DNA from: Flavonifractor sp. AGMB03687
Lineage (GTDB): Bacteria > Bacillota > Clostridia > Oscillospirales > Oscillospiraceae
Length of the DNA: 64,000 nt
Direction: 5' to 3'
Assembly (NCBI RefSeq): GCF_017811815.1
Contig: NZ_JADKZI010000003.1
Span: 405,549-469,548 of the forward strand
Shown here in pieces: positions 22,934 through 31,515 of this stretch (position 1 is its first letter; every line of letters begins with the position of its first letter). The translations under genes were made by a program, and so were the position numbers. The notes beneath the pieces are model-generated. The model did no database searches, had not been told where the DNA came from, and saw nothing but the letters and a program-made list of their open reading frames with translations.

Positions 22934-23649
22934 GCCCTGACGCCCCTTTCCATGCGCAGAATGGCATCTTCCAGACTTTCGCCATCTTCGCAACAATTTT
23001 TAATGAAATCGTCCATAGAACAGTTAGCAACGGGCTTGCCATCCCGGATATACAGAATGTCATCGGCGCATTTCTCGATATCGGAGGTGATGTGTGTGGA
23101 AAACAGCACAGCCACGCCCCGTCTTTTGAGTTCCGCGAACAGATCCAGCAGCTCATCACGCGAAAACGGGTCAAGGCCGCTGGTTGGTTCATCCAAAATC
23201 AGCATCTCCGCTCTGTGAGACAGTGCAAGCAGGAGATTAAATTTTACCTTCATGCCCTCGGAAAGCTCCGATGGTGTTTTGTCCTCGTCCAAAGCAAAGA
23301 GCGAAAGGTATTCACGGTAAGCGCCATCATCCCATGCAGAGAAAAAAGTTTTCGTCACGGATACGATATTCCGTATCTTCTTCTTGGGATAGTAGTTGAC
23401 AGCTCCTGTGGAATACCCAATCCTCTGCTTGATCTCTTCCTCATGCCCCCAAAAGGGCAAGCCAAAATAGCACACCTCGCCGCCGTCGGGGTGGATCAGC
23501 CCCAGCATGGATTTGATCGTTGTCGTTTTCCCGGCCCCGTTTCTGCCGATGAACCCGACGATTTGACCGGCGTTCAGCTGGAAGGACAGGTCGGTTAGGG
23601 TAAAGGACGGATATGTCTTTCGCAGATTTTTGATTTCGCACAATGGCAT
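22930..23649 (-). CDS. ABC transporter ATPase
   Basis: 239 residues. Walker [11 protein letters not shown] (about 35-44), Walker B LILDEPTSGLD and H-loop STHITSD are intact. The signature is LSEGMK, not LSGGQ, as in the BcrA/YtrB/export-regulator type subfamily. It works with the adjacent permease. It starts directly after the AbrB-like gene, consistent with a single transcript. Confidence 0.9.
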   Translation of the reverse strand: MPLCEIKNLRKTYPSFTLTDLSFQLNAGQIVGFIGRNGAGKTTTIKSMLGLIHPDGGEVCYFGLPFWGHEEEIKQRIGYSTGAVNYYPKKKIRNIVSVTKTFFSAWDDGAYREYLSLFALDEDKTPSELSEGMKVKFNLLLALSHRAEMLILDEPTSGLDPFSRDELLDLFAELKRRGVAVLFSTHITSDIEKCADDILYIRDGKPVANCSMDDFIKNCCEDGESLEDAILRMERGVRA

Positions 23650-23865
23650 TTACTCGTCCTCCTGTTCCGTTTCAAATACCGCGGCGGCAAACTGAGAGAA
23701 CATCGCTTTGGGAGGGATCGCAATCCCTCTTTTCACATCGCCCAAAAGCACCAGCGTGTCACCCGGCTGGATATCAAATAGTTCCCTTGCCTGTTTGGGA
23801 ATGACGATCTGTCCTTTTTCGCCCACCGTTGCAGTCCATGCATATTTTCCCTTTGGCCTTCCCAT
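23650..23865 (-). CDS. AbrB/MazE-type DNA-binding regulator
   Basis: 71 residues with a SpoVT-AbrB swapped hairpin (TVGEKGQIVIPKQARELFDI, PGDTLVLLG). First gene of the ABC-methyltransferase unit. A perfect palindrome covers its -10 box, so it probably represses its own operon. It could be mistaken for an antitoxin, but no toxin gene is next to it. Confidence 0.87.
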   Translation of the reverse strand: MGRPKGKYAWTATVGEKGQIVIPKQARELFDIQPGDTLVLLGDVKRGIAIPPKAMFSQFAAAVFETEQEDE

Positions 23866-23893
23866 CGCATTAACACCTCACATAGTATGATTT

Positions 23894-23931
23894 GTATAAT
23901 AAATTATACTCCATATGCTTTGCGCTGTCAA
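23894..23931 (-). promoter_or_regulatory. Consensus promoter with overlapping palindromic operator
   Basis: On the minus strand TTGACA (23926-23931), 17 bases, TATAAT (23903-23908). The palindrome GTATAATAAATTATAC (23894-23909) contains the -10 box. An operator in this place would give tight self-repression. Confidence 0.82.
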
Positions 23932-24133
23932 TAGGGTGAGCGTCCATAGAGACTCCAAGGATAGGAGCGACCGTTAAAATCGACATTTTTCTGACAGTAG
24001 TCCTGTCCATCCAATCCAAACGGAGGACCATTGCAAATTTGGGCAATAGTCTGGTCTTATCAAGATTGATAGGATTGATATTTAATTAGATTGTTATTTG
24101 ATTCTTTGGTATTTCTTTATTTAGTATTTTATT

Positions 24134-24229
24134 GTGCGGGATTTTCCGTATACGGATTTCCCGTGTACGGGTTTTCCAGATGCGGATTATCCGTGTATGG
24201 ATTTTCCCTGTGCGGATATTGCCATACGG
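24134..24229 (+). repeat. Six iteron-like degenerate repeats
   Basis: Six head-to-tail units of 14-16 bases with consensus GTGTACGGATTTTCC start at 24134, 24148, 24163, 24179, 24193 and 24209. Neighbouring units form CCGTATACGG and CCCGTGTACGGG palindromes. The preceding AT-rich tract gives the layout of a plasmid-type replication origin, yet no rep gene follows. Confidence 0.65.
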
Positions 24230-24396
24230 AGACGGCAGAAAAATAATCCTTATGGCCTCTGAGAGCTGTTAGCAGAGGTATGAATACCGAGATATGGCAA
24301 GCCGTTCAAAAGCCGCTTACAGCGAAAGAAAACGCCCCAAATCGACCTTTATCCTGACAGTAAATCGTCCCTATCTATCCATCATTCAAGGCAAAG

Positions 24397-24448
24397 AAAA
24401 CCGCCTGTCCCACAGACCGATTAGCTCAGCCAAAGGGACAGGCGGTTT
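24397..24448. terminator. Terminator-like stem downstream of the recombinase remnant
   Basis: AAAACCGCCTGTCCC / GGGACAGGCGGTTT stem with a 23-base loop. Confidence 0.6.
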
Positions 24449-24491
24449 GAATTTTCTGATTGCTTACGCACCGCTGATTTTATGTCATTCT

Positions 24492-24830
24492 TTATTCGAG
24501 GTTGTCATTCATGATGTTGCGGAATGGGGTGAAGTCGTTTTCCATCTGGTTGTCGCTGTCCACACCGTCATTGATGGCTATAAAGCGGACGCCCAGTTCT
24601 GGGAAGCGAACCTCCGTGTAGAGCCCTACTTCCAGATAGTTGCGCCCAAACCGGGACATATCCTTGACGATCACCATACTCACCAATCCGGCCTCAATAT
24701 CGGCCAGCATTTCTTGAAACCCAGGCCGCTTGAAATTCGTCCCGGAGTATCCGTCGTCCTTATAAATTTTATGGTTGGTGATGCCGTGCTCTTTTGCGTA
24801 TCGGGTCAATATCTCGATTTGAGATGAGAT
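24492..24830 (-). pseudogene. Large serine recombinase fragment
   Basis: 105 codons matching the resolvase catalytic domain of Tn4451/Tn5397-type recombinases: YKDDGYSGTNFKRPGF, VIVKDMSRFGRNYLEVG and RFIAINDGVDS. The N-terminal catalytic-serine part is missing (frame closes upstream near 24830) and the zinc-ribbon and coiled-coil C-terminus is replaced after NDFTPFRNIMNDNLE by a stop. A dead remnant of another integrative unit. Confidence 0.85.
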
Positions 24831-24845
24831 TTGTCAAGGGTATTT

Positions 24846-25080
24846 TCACCCAAGTTGCGGTGATTCTTCTTTTCGTGCAACTACAACAAACCGCCCGTTT
24901 TTTGTGTGGTAGCTGCAAGTAGACAGGGTCAGCAGTTCATCTCCGTATACAGCAATGACCCCCGTGTCGTACAGAGCGGCCTTCTGTACCTGATCCACAT
25001 AGTCCTCAAAAACGGAAGCATCGCTCACATCCGTATATTGATAGTATCTCCATGGTACAGGCCGGTCGAAAACATCCATA
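24846..25080 (-). pseudogene. Class B sortase, 3' fragment
   Basis: The last part of a SrtB-type sortase remains: WRYYQYTDVSDASVFEDYV, then VYGDELLTLSTCSYHTKNG with the catalytic Cys, then RFVVVARK with the active-site Arg region. The N-terminal half with the signal anchor and catalytic His is missing; the frame enters unrelated sequence near 25080. Sortase B genes are common in Tn1549-like elements. Confidence 0.8.
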
Positions 25081-25371
25081 GGTGCATATGGGCGCAAGCA
25101 TAGTGACTACCGCTTTGGTGCACAGACCGAGATCGGCGACATTGAGATTTCGGTGTGGGAAGCTGCGATGCACCGGCTCATTCGGAACAGCGGGGAAGAG
25201 GCGCTGTACCAAGCACTTCTCGCTTGGGTTGAGGCGGATACCCCGTGGTTGCACACCAAGAGAGAGCGCGAGCTGTATGCCTTAGAACTGCACTCCGCTC
25301 GCATCTTTGAACTTCCAGAATGGGTTGCCAAGCAGGAGTTTGAAGAAAACTACATGCCCAAAAGAGATTAG
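25080..25371 (+). pseudogene. 3' fragment of an unrecognised gene
   Basis: An open frame on the plus strand reads GAYGRKHSDYRFGAQTEIG, then EISVWEAAMHRLIRNSGEEA and ends NYMPKRD. It has clear coding character but no start with a ribosome site and emerges straight from the sortase break. It ends 12 bases before the DUF5348 gene, with which it was probably co-transcribed. Function unknown. Confidence 0.55.
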
Positions 25372-25383
25372 GAGGGAAACGAT

Positions 25384-25608
25384 ATGCCCATGAAACAGCG
25401 CTGCGGCGTACTGGTCTACAACAAGGAGAGGGATCGGATCGATATCCGATTTGATCTTAACAACTACTATGGCGGACTGCACTGCGGCCAGTGTTTTGAT
25501 GTGATAGTCGGTGGGCGCTGGGTGCCTACTCGCATTGAAATGGCCAGCACTTGGTACCTGGTGGGAATCCAGACGGATAATCTGATTGGCTTGAGGGTGA
25601 GAATCTAA
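25384..25608 (+). CDS. DUF5348-type small protein
   Basis: 74 residues behind AGGAGGGAAACGAT. The pattern IDIRFDLNNYYGGLHCGQCFD and the following WVPTRIEMASTWYLVGI fit the DUF5348 family found in Firmicute mobile elements. No function is known. Confidence 0.75.
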   Translation: MPMKQRCGVLVYNKERDRIDIRFDLNNYYGGLHCGQCFDVIVGGRWVPTRIEMASTWYLVGIQTDNLIGLRVRI

Positions 25609-25626
25609 GTAAATTTGAAAACGCAA

Positions 25627-25665
25627 AAGAAGGGCGGACTTCGTATAGAAGTCCGCCCTTCTTCC
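25627..25665 (+). terminator. Terminator after the DUF5348 gene
   Basis: GAAGGGCGGACTTC / GAAGTCCGCCCTTC perfect 14-pair stem with a 5-base loop. Confidence 0.88.
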
Positions 25666-25718
25666 CGCTATTTGTTATTTGCAATCTATCCGCCTATTAT
25701 TTCCATAGAGCTTATTAG

Positions 25719-25757
25719 GAACGGGACAGCCAGCTTTTATTAACTGTCCCGTTCTCC
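25719..25757 (-). terminator. Terminator of the NYN-domain gene
   Basis: GAACGGGACAG / CTGTCCCGTTC stem with a 14-base loop, just after the stop of the minus-strand gene. Confidence 0.7.
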
Positions 25758-25772
25758 ACCTTATTTATTTCC

Positions 25773-27185
25773 TCAGAGTGGCCCCAGCAGGACTTCCACA
25801 TTCCCCTCTTTGTCCACATTCAGCCGCATGGGTCTAAGGTAGCGATCGTAAAACTGCGCCTGCTCACCGGTGGAGAGCTCGGCCCTGGTGCGGCGGATGG
25901 CCTCTTGAAACAATTCCTGGATATTGAAATGGACTGCTTCGTCCAAGCTCTTTCTGACCTCATTCAAAACCGCCTGAATGCGAATCTCGTCGCTGTTTCC
26001 GGTGCAGAAGTCGTCCATATAGCAATAGGTAATGCCCGCATCGATCATGGCTCGCTTGATATCCGGCCCGCACTTGTCCGACTCCACAAGAACCAGGAAA
26101 TGTGCCTCCGGCATGGCCGAGATCAGTCCCCAGTAGTCTGAGTCACTGGAGGCCAGAATGAAGGAGTCTGTGTTATTCTGAAAGAATTCGCGGCATGTGC
26201 CGGTGGTGAGCCGGATATCTACCAAGGACTTGTTTTCTTTGATGCGCTCAATCATGTTGTGCTCAATCGGGATCTGGGTGAATTTCTCAAGAATCTTCCA
26301 GGCAGTGGTGGTATGGACATCGTCGTACAAAATAATCTTGCTGATTTTCCCCAGAAGTGCCGCCTGGTCCAGATTGTTCAGCGTGGCATAGAGCTTGTAG
26401 GGATCCGCATTCTCGCAGTCTACAACGACAGCGGTCCTGCTGCTTCGCTCCAAAAAGTCATAGATTCCGTTTTTGGCTATGAGCCCTGCATCTGTGACCT
26501 TGCTCATGTCCGTGAAGTAGTCCTCATGATGCTCGTAGAGAAGACGGACAAATTTCTTATCGTTATATAGGATGTTGCCCACATTGGATGGTGCTGACCA
26601 GTTCATGTAAACTTGATAGGGATAAATCTCCTTATGGGCATAATAGTCAGCGGCAGCGCCTTTGGCGCCTTTCTCCGTTGTACCGCCTGGCATGATAAAC
26701 AGTTGGCGGATGTAAGACCAATTCAACCAGATGGGGAAAAGGTTCTTGCAGTTGTTGATCCGGTTTGCGATATGGCTGTTGATGTCTATAATGTACTGAA
26801 TAGGCTGAGCATTGGCTCGATAGATGGAAAGGCCGTCTGCCGACAGCTGATCGATACATTCTCTCGGAATATACTCCGGCATACTGGCAATGCCCTTCAA
26901 ATCATACCGCATAGCCTGATAGATGTTCCGGTAGTTGCGCTCGAATGCTGTCCGCAGCATGCAGAGGTTCCGAATGATCCGGGCATTCTTATCTTTTTCA
27001 AGTGCCTCATACCACTCCATCTTCGGGGGCTCATGCTCATTTTCAAAGATATGGAACGGGACACCGATGAGATATGCGAACTTGGAGATCACCATGTATG
27101 TACCATTCTCATATAACGCATATCGGGAACGATCTGCAGTTTCCTCGCCATACAACACTTCGGCAATCAGCTGCTCCTCTTTCAC
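25773..27185 (-). CDS. NYN/PIN-like domain protein, putative nuclease
   Basis: 470 residues from a GTG at 27185, taken because AAAGGGGG is ten bases upstream. The C-terminal half has the NYN pattern: RTAVVVDCENADPYKLYA (first Asp/Asn), SFILASSDSDYWGLI (second acidic pair) and ADAGITYCYMDDF. NYN domains are PIN-like metal-dependent RNases. The first 260 residues are not recognised. Long lone genes of this type occur in mobile elements and may act in defence or RNA turnover. It is divergent from a toxin-antitoxin pair, sharing a 145-base intergenic region. Confidence 0.72.
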   Translation of the reverse strand: MKEEQLIAEVLYGEETADRSRYALYENGTYMVISKFAYLIGVPFHIFENEHEPPKMEWYEALEKDKNARIIRNLCMLRTAFERNYRNIYQAMRYDLKGIASMPEYIPRECIDQLSADGLSIYRANAQPIQYIIDINSHIANRINNCKNLFPIWLNWSYIRQLFIMPGGTTEKGAKGAAADYYAHKEIYPYQVYMNWSAPSNVGNILYNDKKFVRLLYEHHEDYFTDMSKVTDAGLIAKNGIYDFLERSSRTAVVVDCENADPYKLYATLNNLDQAALLGKISKIILYDDVHTTTAWKILEKFTQIPIEHNMIERIKENKSLVDIRLTTGTCREFFQNNTDSFILASSDSDYWGLISAMPEAHFLVLVESDKCGPDIKRAMIDAGITYCYMDDFCTGNSDEIRIQAVLNEVRKSLDEAVHFNIQELFQEAIRRTRAELSTGEQAQFYDRYLRPMRLNVDKEGNVEVLLGPL

Positions 27186-27281
27186 AAGCCATTGTCCCCC
27201 TTTCGCGTTGATTCTCCTTTTTAGTTTATTATACGGGAATGACAATGGAAAGACAACCATTCATCCCGGTATCCAACCAAG

Positions 27282-27310
27282 TTGACTTTATACTCCCAAA
27301 GGAGTATAAT
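27282..27310 (+). promoter_or_regulatory. Promoter and operator of the DUF3990 toxin-antitoxin unit
   Basis: TTGACT (27282-27287), 17 bases, TATAAT (27305-27310). The spacer and -10 box carry an exact palindrome TATACTCC-CAAA-GGAGTATA (27289-27308), a good site for autorepression by the HTH antitoxin. Confidence 0.82.
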
Positions 27311-27330
27311 TCTTTTGGGGAGGTGGCAGT

Positions 27331-28008
27331 ATGATCCGTCAGTTATTTCATGGATCCCCCAGCATCATAGAGAAGCCCCAATTTGGTTATGGTAAGGCAT
27401 ATAATGACTATGGCCTGGGATTTTACTGTACCGACAGTCTGGAAATGGCAAAAGAATGGGGCGTGGCTCAGAATCGGAACGGGTATGCCAACCGCTATGA
27501 GCTGGACTGTGAAGGTCTCAAAATTTTGGATCTGAACGGACCTTCTTTCAATATCCTTCACTGGCTCGCTGTGCTTTTGGAAAACCGCGAGTTTGATGTA
27601 CCCTCTGGACTGGCGCTGGAGGCCAAAGAATATATCCTGAATACTTTTTGCGTAGATTATCAGTCACAGGATGCCATCATCGGATATCGCGCCGACGACA
27701 GTTACTTTTCTTTTGCCCAGGACTTTATCAACGGCACGATCTCCTATCGGCAGCTCAACAATGCGATGCATCTGGGAAAACTGGGGCAGCAATTCGTTTT
27801 GAAGAGCAAGCAGGCATTTGATCGGATTCAATTCCTTGGTTATGAAGTGGCTGATCATGATGAATGGTACGCAAAAAAGATGCTGCGAGACCGGTCAGCC
27901 CGACGCGAGTACTTCAGCGTTGAGCGCAACAAGCGGCAGCGTGGCGATCTGTATATCACGCAGATTTTGGACGAGGAGATGAAGCCCGATGATGAACGCT
28001 TACGATAA
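27331..28008 (+). CDS. DUF3990 protein, putative ADP-ribosyltransferase-like toxin
   Basis: 225 residues. The N-terminus RQLFHGSPSIIEKPQFGYGK and NDYGLGFYCTDSLEMAKEW is the DUF3990 signature, a family placed near ADP-ribosyltransferases (H-G and Y-T-type motifs). It overlaps the HTH gene by 20 bases, as toxin-antitoxin pairs do. ADP-ribosylation and the target are inferred from the family; nothing shows them directly. Confidence 0.78.
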   Translation: MIRQLFHGSPSIIEKPQFGYGKAYNDYGLGFYCTDSLEMAKEWGVAQNRNGYANRYELDCEGLKILDLNGPSFNILHWLAVLLENREFDVPSGLALEAKEYILNTFCVDYQSQDAIIGYRADDSYFSFAQDFINGTISYRQLNNAMHLGKLGQQFVLKSKQAFDRIQFLGYEVADHDEWYAKKMLRDRSARREYFSVERNKRQRGDLYITQILDEEMKPDDERLR

Positions 28009-28633
28009 GGTTTATCTGGAGAAGGCGCGCACCGCCCTCGGGCGTATGCTGGACTTTGCAGTGCATGACCTGGGATACAGTCTGGAGACGTTTTATGGCC
28101 TCTTTTTGGCCTCCGGTATCGCAGATCGATTTGGCCGTGGTGACTTCACAGTCATCGTTGGTCAGTCCGGAGTAGAGCTTGCCTATGATGTTCTGGAGCA
28201 ATCCGGCATCAGCAGAAAGCGGGTCAAACCAAACTATCCGGTTGACCGCAGCGTTGAATACTGGACCGGCTGGGCCTTGGCCTATTATCAATGGGAGACA
28301 GGACTTTCCTTTGAGGAGATCAATGCCTATATTCCCATTCGGCAAGTGTCCGCATTTTATCATCCCTACCATGAGATGGACATTCGCCAATTCTGTGATC
28401 GGATGAACGAGTTATACCGGGTTGCGAAACCGGATACCAACCTAAAGCTGCGCCGGCAGAAGGTGAAGCTCACCCAGAAAGAGTTGGCCGATGCGTCCGG
28501 AGTGCCCATCCGGACAATCCAGCAATACGAACAGCGCCAGAAAAACATCAATAAAGCACAAGTCGAATACCTTGTAATGCTTGCCAGAATTCTGTGCTGC
28601 GACATAGAAGATATTCTCGAAAAGGTCGTATAA
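27989..28633 (+). CDS. XRE-type HTH protein, likely cognate antitoxin/repressor
   Basis: 214 residues. Residues 1-145 are not recognised (YLEKARTALGRMLDFAVHDL, YWTGWALAYYQWETGLSFEEI), and 150-205 form a Cro/C1 HTH (LRRQKVKLTQKELADASGV, RTIQQYEQRQKNINKA). Overlap with the upstream gene implies coupled translation. It is expected to neutralise the DUF3990 protein and to bind the palindrome at 27289-27308. Confidence 0.75.
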   Translation: MMNAYDKVYLEKARTALGRMLDFAVHDLGYSLETFYGLFLASGIADRFGRGDFTVIVGQSGVELAYDVLEQSGISRKRVKPNYPVDRSVEYWTGWALAYYQWETGLSFEEINAYIPIRQVSAFYHPYHEMDIRQFCDRMNELYRVAKPDTNLKLRRQKVKLTQKELADASGVPIRTIQQYEQRQKNINKAQVEYLVMLARILCCDIEDILEKVV

Positions 28634-28634
28634 A

Positions 28635-28667
28635 AACCGCTCCCTTCTTTGTTCGGAGGGAGCGGTT
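28635..28667. terminator. Terminator of the toxin-antitoxin unit
   Basis: AACCGCTCCCT / AGGGAGCGGTT perfect stem. Confidence 0.78.
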
Positions 28668-28673
28668 GCTGAT

Positions 28674-29799
28674 TTATAGGTATTGTTGATATGGCTCCAG
28701 TGCAGCCTCGGCGCTCTTCAGACGTCGTTCCAAACTCCCATCCATCTGCAGCAGCTTAGCGTTGCTCTGAACAAGGAGGTCATCCTCAGTGCCCAGTCTC
28801 AGAAAGCCGCCGCCAAGCGAGGGTAAGAGCATGAATTTTTTGGGTTCTGCCTGTGCTGGGAACTGAATGGAAATAGCCTGTCCCTCCATGGAGACAATTG
28901 TGCCGGTGCCATACACCTTGTGGATGATGTTTGAGCCAGCCTGTAAGTGAGATAGGATTACTGCCCGGATTTCTTCCAGGCACTCAAAGTCGGCACGAGC
29001 TTGCTCATACGATTCCTTCAGTGCGGCTGCTTTTTCCATCCGCTCACGATGGAGTTTCTTTTCTGTTCCCTTGGGGTGATCGTACTGGATGCCATCATAG
29101 AGGTTATAGACTTGGGAGGAGTAGATCATATCAAAGGCTAAGACATGATAGGCCGGATCCTCATAGAGCTGATCAGCATTTTCCTCGTATCGGCTTCATG
29201 TGGGTTTGGAGTAATGCTGGTGAGTCCTTTATTGCGGCTACCAGTTCATCACACATCCGATAATACACATCCAGTGTGAAGTTTGCGCCAGCTCCCCAAT
29301 CATCTAGGAATTCAACACAGTCAGCAAATTCGTGAGCCTGGGTAGCCTTATAGAGGTAATTGTGCTCTGGATCATGAAAAAACAGGTAAGCCATCACGGA
29401 GCGCTGGTCGTTGGTATATCTCCAGCTTCCAGGCGCATATTTTGCCTTTAATTCTTCGCTCGATTGGATGAATGCAATGATTTTCTCCTGCCGTTCAGCG
29501 AGATTTCCACCGTCATCAGCAAAGAGCTCCCGGAACATTTTCCGAACGGTCTCCGGTTCTTCCTTTGCGTAAGATACCAAAGCATAGAAGGGCTGCTGGT
29601 TAGCACTGTCGATGAGGTTTTCACTGGCCTTCCACGCCTCATAAAGCATTCCAGGTAGATCGGGTGCTTCCGGGTTGAAAGACTCACGGTATTGTTCAAC
29701 TGCCGCTCATTTGTATGTCTCATTATTATCTGGATTATTGATGTACTCAAACTTTTCTATATAGTTGGAGAACAACTGGTTCAGCCGCATTTTATTCAT
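28674..29799 (-). pseudogene. Hypothetical element gene broken by a TGA and a frameshift
   Basis: Read from an ATG at 29799, the frame gives MNKMRLNQLFSNYIEKFEYI and stops at TGA near 29709, in the context NETYK-stop-AAVEQYRESF. The same frame continues for 160 codons to MKPIRGKC, where a frameshift near 29190 joins it to RYEENADQLYEDPAYHVLAF and a last segment ending YQQYL at 28674. The tail has the KKFMLLPSLGGGFL pattern seen at the ends of helicase-associated proteins. The full product would be about 375 residues; function unknown. Confidence 0.75.
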
Positions 29800-29998
29800 A
29801 TCGATCCCCCGGAGTGATTGTTAAATAGGATATATACTATTATAATCAGATTGGAATGTATTGGAAAGGTCTATTCTTGTCATGGAGCAATTTCTCGGCC
29901 TTCATCTCCCCTATTCACATTGCATGCGACAAAAATAGTCCTACACAACTTGTCCTCAGTCCGTTATGATGGTGGTACAAAGTCAAGGGGGGATAGAC

Positions 29999-31207
29999 AT
30001 GAAACCAACAGCAACCGATATCGAAGATTTTGTCCGGGATTTATTTCATTGGTTGTATATCGATTACGCTCATTGCGTTGGATACGCCTCACCGGACGAC
30101 GAGAATGATTTTTCACCAAACCCCATTGAAAAGCATGGAAAACTTCAAAAGAAAACTTTGGCCAGGGCAGCGAAATCTCTCGGGCTGCCGATTGAGGCCC
30201 TGATGCAGCTCGATGGACGAGAAATCAGTTCATGGATGACGAAATACCCCTACTTCAAACTTCGCTCTGAATTTGAGAAGGAATTGGAGAAGCTTCGCTA
30301 CGGCCCACGCCTGGCCGAGCATAGGCTCCTCAAAGCCATCTTGGGTGATCAAATACACAACCATGATGTTCTTCCGGTTCAGTACAATTACCGCAGTGTA
30401 TATCAAAGGTTGTTGGAATTGCTTCGGCAAATGGATAAAGAAGTACCAGGGACATTCCACCAGGGGGCAGCCATGCAGGGGTTGAAAATTGGAACAGCTC
30501 AGCTTTGTCATTTCAGCAAGATAAAGGAACTGTGCGATTCTTATCTCGAAATGGTTAAACGCGAAAATGAGTTGTTTCAGGCAGCACTGACCAACGATCT
30601 CTCCGAAAGCGAAATATCCGAGTTCAACAGGCTGGCCTCTGTACTGGAATTAGAGGATCGCTATGATTTAGATCAGTATCTTTATTATGATCGTCTTGTG
30701 AAGTATCGAGAAGTATATCAGTCGGAAGGCGTTGTTGAAATTGGCGACACGGTCAGACTGTCTCCATTTGGATCCTTTTCGCCATACCGCTGCGCGGAAT
30801 TCCTGGACGATATAGAAACTGTCCAGAAGTTTGTGAATCTTTATCCCTCCATGAAAAAAGACATGCGAGAGTTTGCTATGGCGGTATCGAAATTTCAATT
30901 CCGCTTTAAGTGGTCTGATGCAGCGCCGGCACAACCGGAAACCGTAGAATTACCTGGGCTGGGTATGACTGTGGAAGTCGGACCAGATCCCTTTAACCCG
31001 CCGGATGAGACGGTAATCTTCGTGCCAAAGACGGATGAAGAACTTGGAACTGATAAAGAATATGTAGAGAGGTTAAAAGCGGTCTCCAGTTCCACCTCAA
31101 TAGGAGGACTCCGGGTACCTTACACACCCTCAGAAGAGAGTGACCGTGAAATGATTGCTCGTGTCTGGGCGCGTTCAAATGCTCGTGGGGGTGAAGATGA
31201 TGAGTAG
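29999..31207 (+). CDS. Hypothetical protein
   Basis: Not recognised. 402 residues from the ATG at 29999, behind AAGGGGGGATAG. It is mostly helical and charged: DFVRDLFHWLYIDYAHCVGY at the start, EFEKELEKLRYGPRLAEHRL and KFVNLYPSMKKDMREFAMAV further on; a proline-rich acidic tail follows. An 8-base overlap with an HTH gene downstream suggests one unit, possibly a toxin-antitoxin or defence pair, but this is a guess. Confidence 0.65.
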   Translation: MKPTATDIEDFVRDLFHWLYIDYAHCVGYASPDDENDFSPNPIEKHGKLQKKTLARAAKSLGLPIEALMQLDGREISSWMTKYPYFKLRSEFEKELEKLRYGPRLAEHRLLKAILGDQIHNHDVLPVQYNYRSVYQRLLELLRQMDKEVPGTFHQGAAMQGLKIGTAQLCHFSKIKELCDSYLEMVKRENELFQAALTNDLSESEISEFNRLASVLELEDRYDLDQYLYYDRLVKYREVYQSEGVVEIGDTVRLSPFGSFSPYRCAEFLDDIETVQKFVNLYPSMKKDMREFAMAVSKFQFRFKWSDAAPAQPETVELPGLGMTVEVGPDPFNPPDETVIFVPKTDEELGTDKEYVERLKAVSSSTSIGGLRVPYTPSEESDREMIARVWARSNARGGEDDE

Positions 31208-31412
31208 CTGCACTCCACAGCAAAAGGCCGGCCTGGTTCTCAAGCGATTGATTCAAGAGCGCTATTCATCTCAGGAGGAGTTCGCATTGGACTACGGCAT
31301 GGAACTGCGGACAGTGAGCAGATATGTAAATCAAGGGATCAATAAAATAAGCGTTGTTCAGGAGCTTGCAGATTTCTTTGCCTTAGAATTTGAGGATTTC
31401 TTTCGGATTTAG
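31200..31412 (+). CDS. Small XRE-like HTH protein
   Basis: 70 residues from the ATG at 31200, overlapping the gene before it by eight bases. LVLKRLIQERYSSQEEFALD and YGMELRTVSRYVNQGINKIS form a Cro/C1-type HTH. It probably regulates the two-gene unit. Confidence 0.75.
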   Translation: MSSCTPQQKAGLVLKRLIQERYSSQEEFALDYGMELRTVSRYVNQGINKISVVQELADFFALEFEDFFRI

Positions 31413-31429
31413 CTAAACATATGAAAAAC

Positions 31430-31466
31430 GGGCAGTGTAGTTTCTCTGACGGAAAACACACTGCCC
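31430..31466. terminator. Terminator-like stem after the HTH gene
   Basis: GGGCAGTGT-GTTT / AAAC-CACTGCCC stem with one mismatch and a 9-base loop. Confidence 0.65.
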
Positions 31467-31515
31467 CTGTTCAATATAAGCATGACAGCAAATGCTGCAT
31501 GATAAACTCAGTCTC

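Larger units (their letters stand above)
23932..24480. other. Non-coding region with AT-rich tract and iteron-like repeats
   Basis: About 550 bases without a convincing gene. It contains an AT-rich tract (24060-24133), iteron-like repeats (24134-24229) and a terminator-like stem (24397-24448). A weak frame in 24294-24830 shows no domain. Confidence 0.55.

Noticed and set aside
24134..24229. CRISPR array
   Set aside because: Units are directly joined with no spacers, vary between copies and have no cas genes nearby.
24294..24827. 177-codon plus-strand frame over the recombinase fragment
   Set aside because: It runs antisense to clear resolvase motifs and has no domain.
29700..29715. Selenocysteine codon in the broken hypothetical gene
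   Set aside because: A later frameshift in the same gene and no visible SECIS hairpin make a nonsense mutation far more likely.
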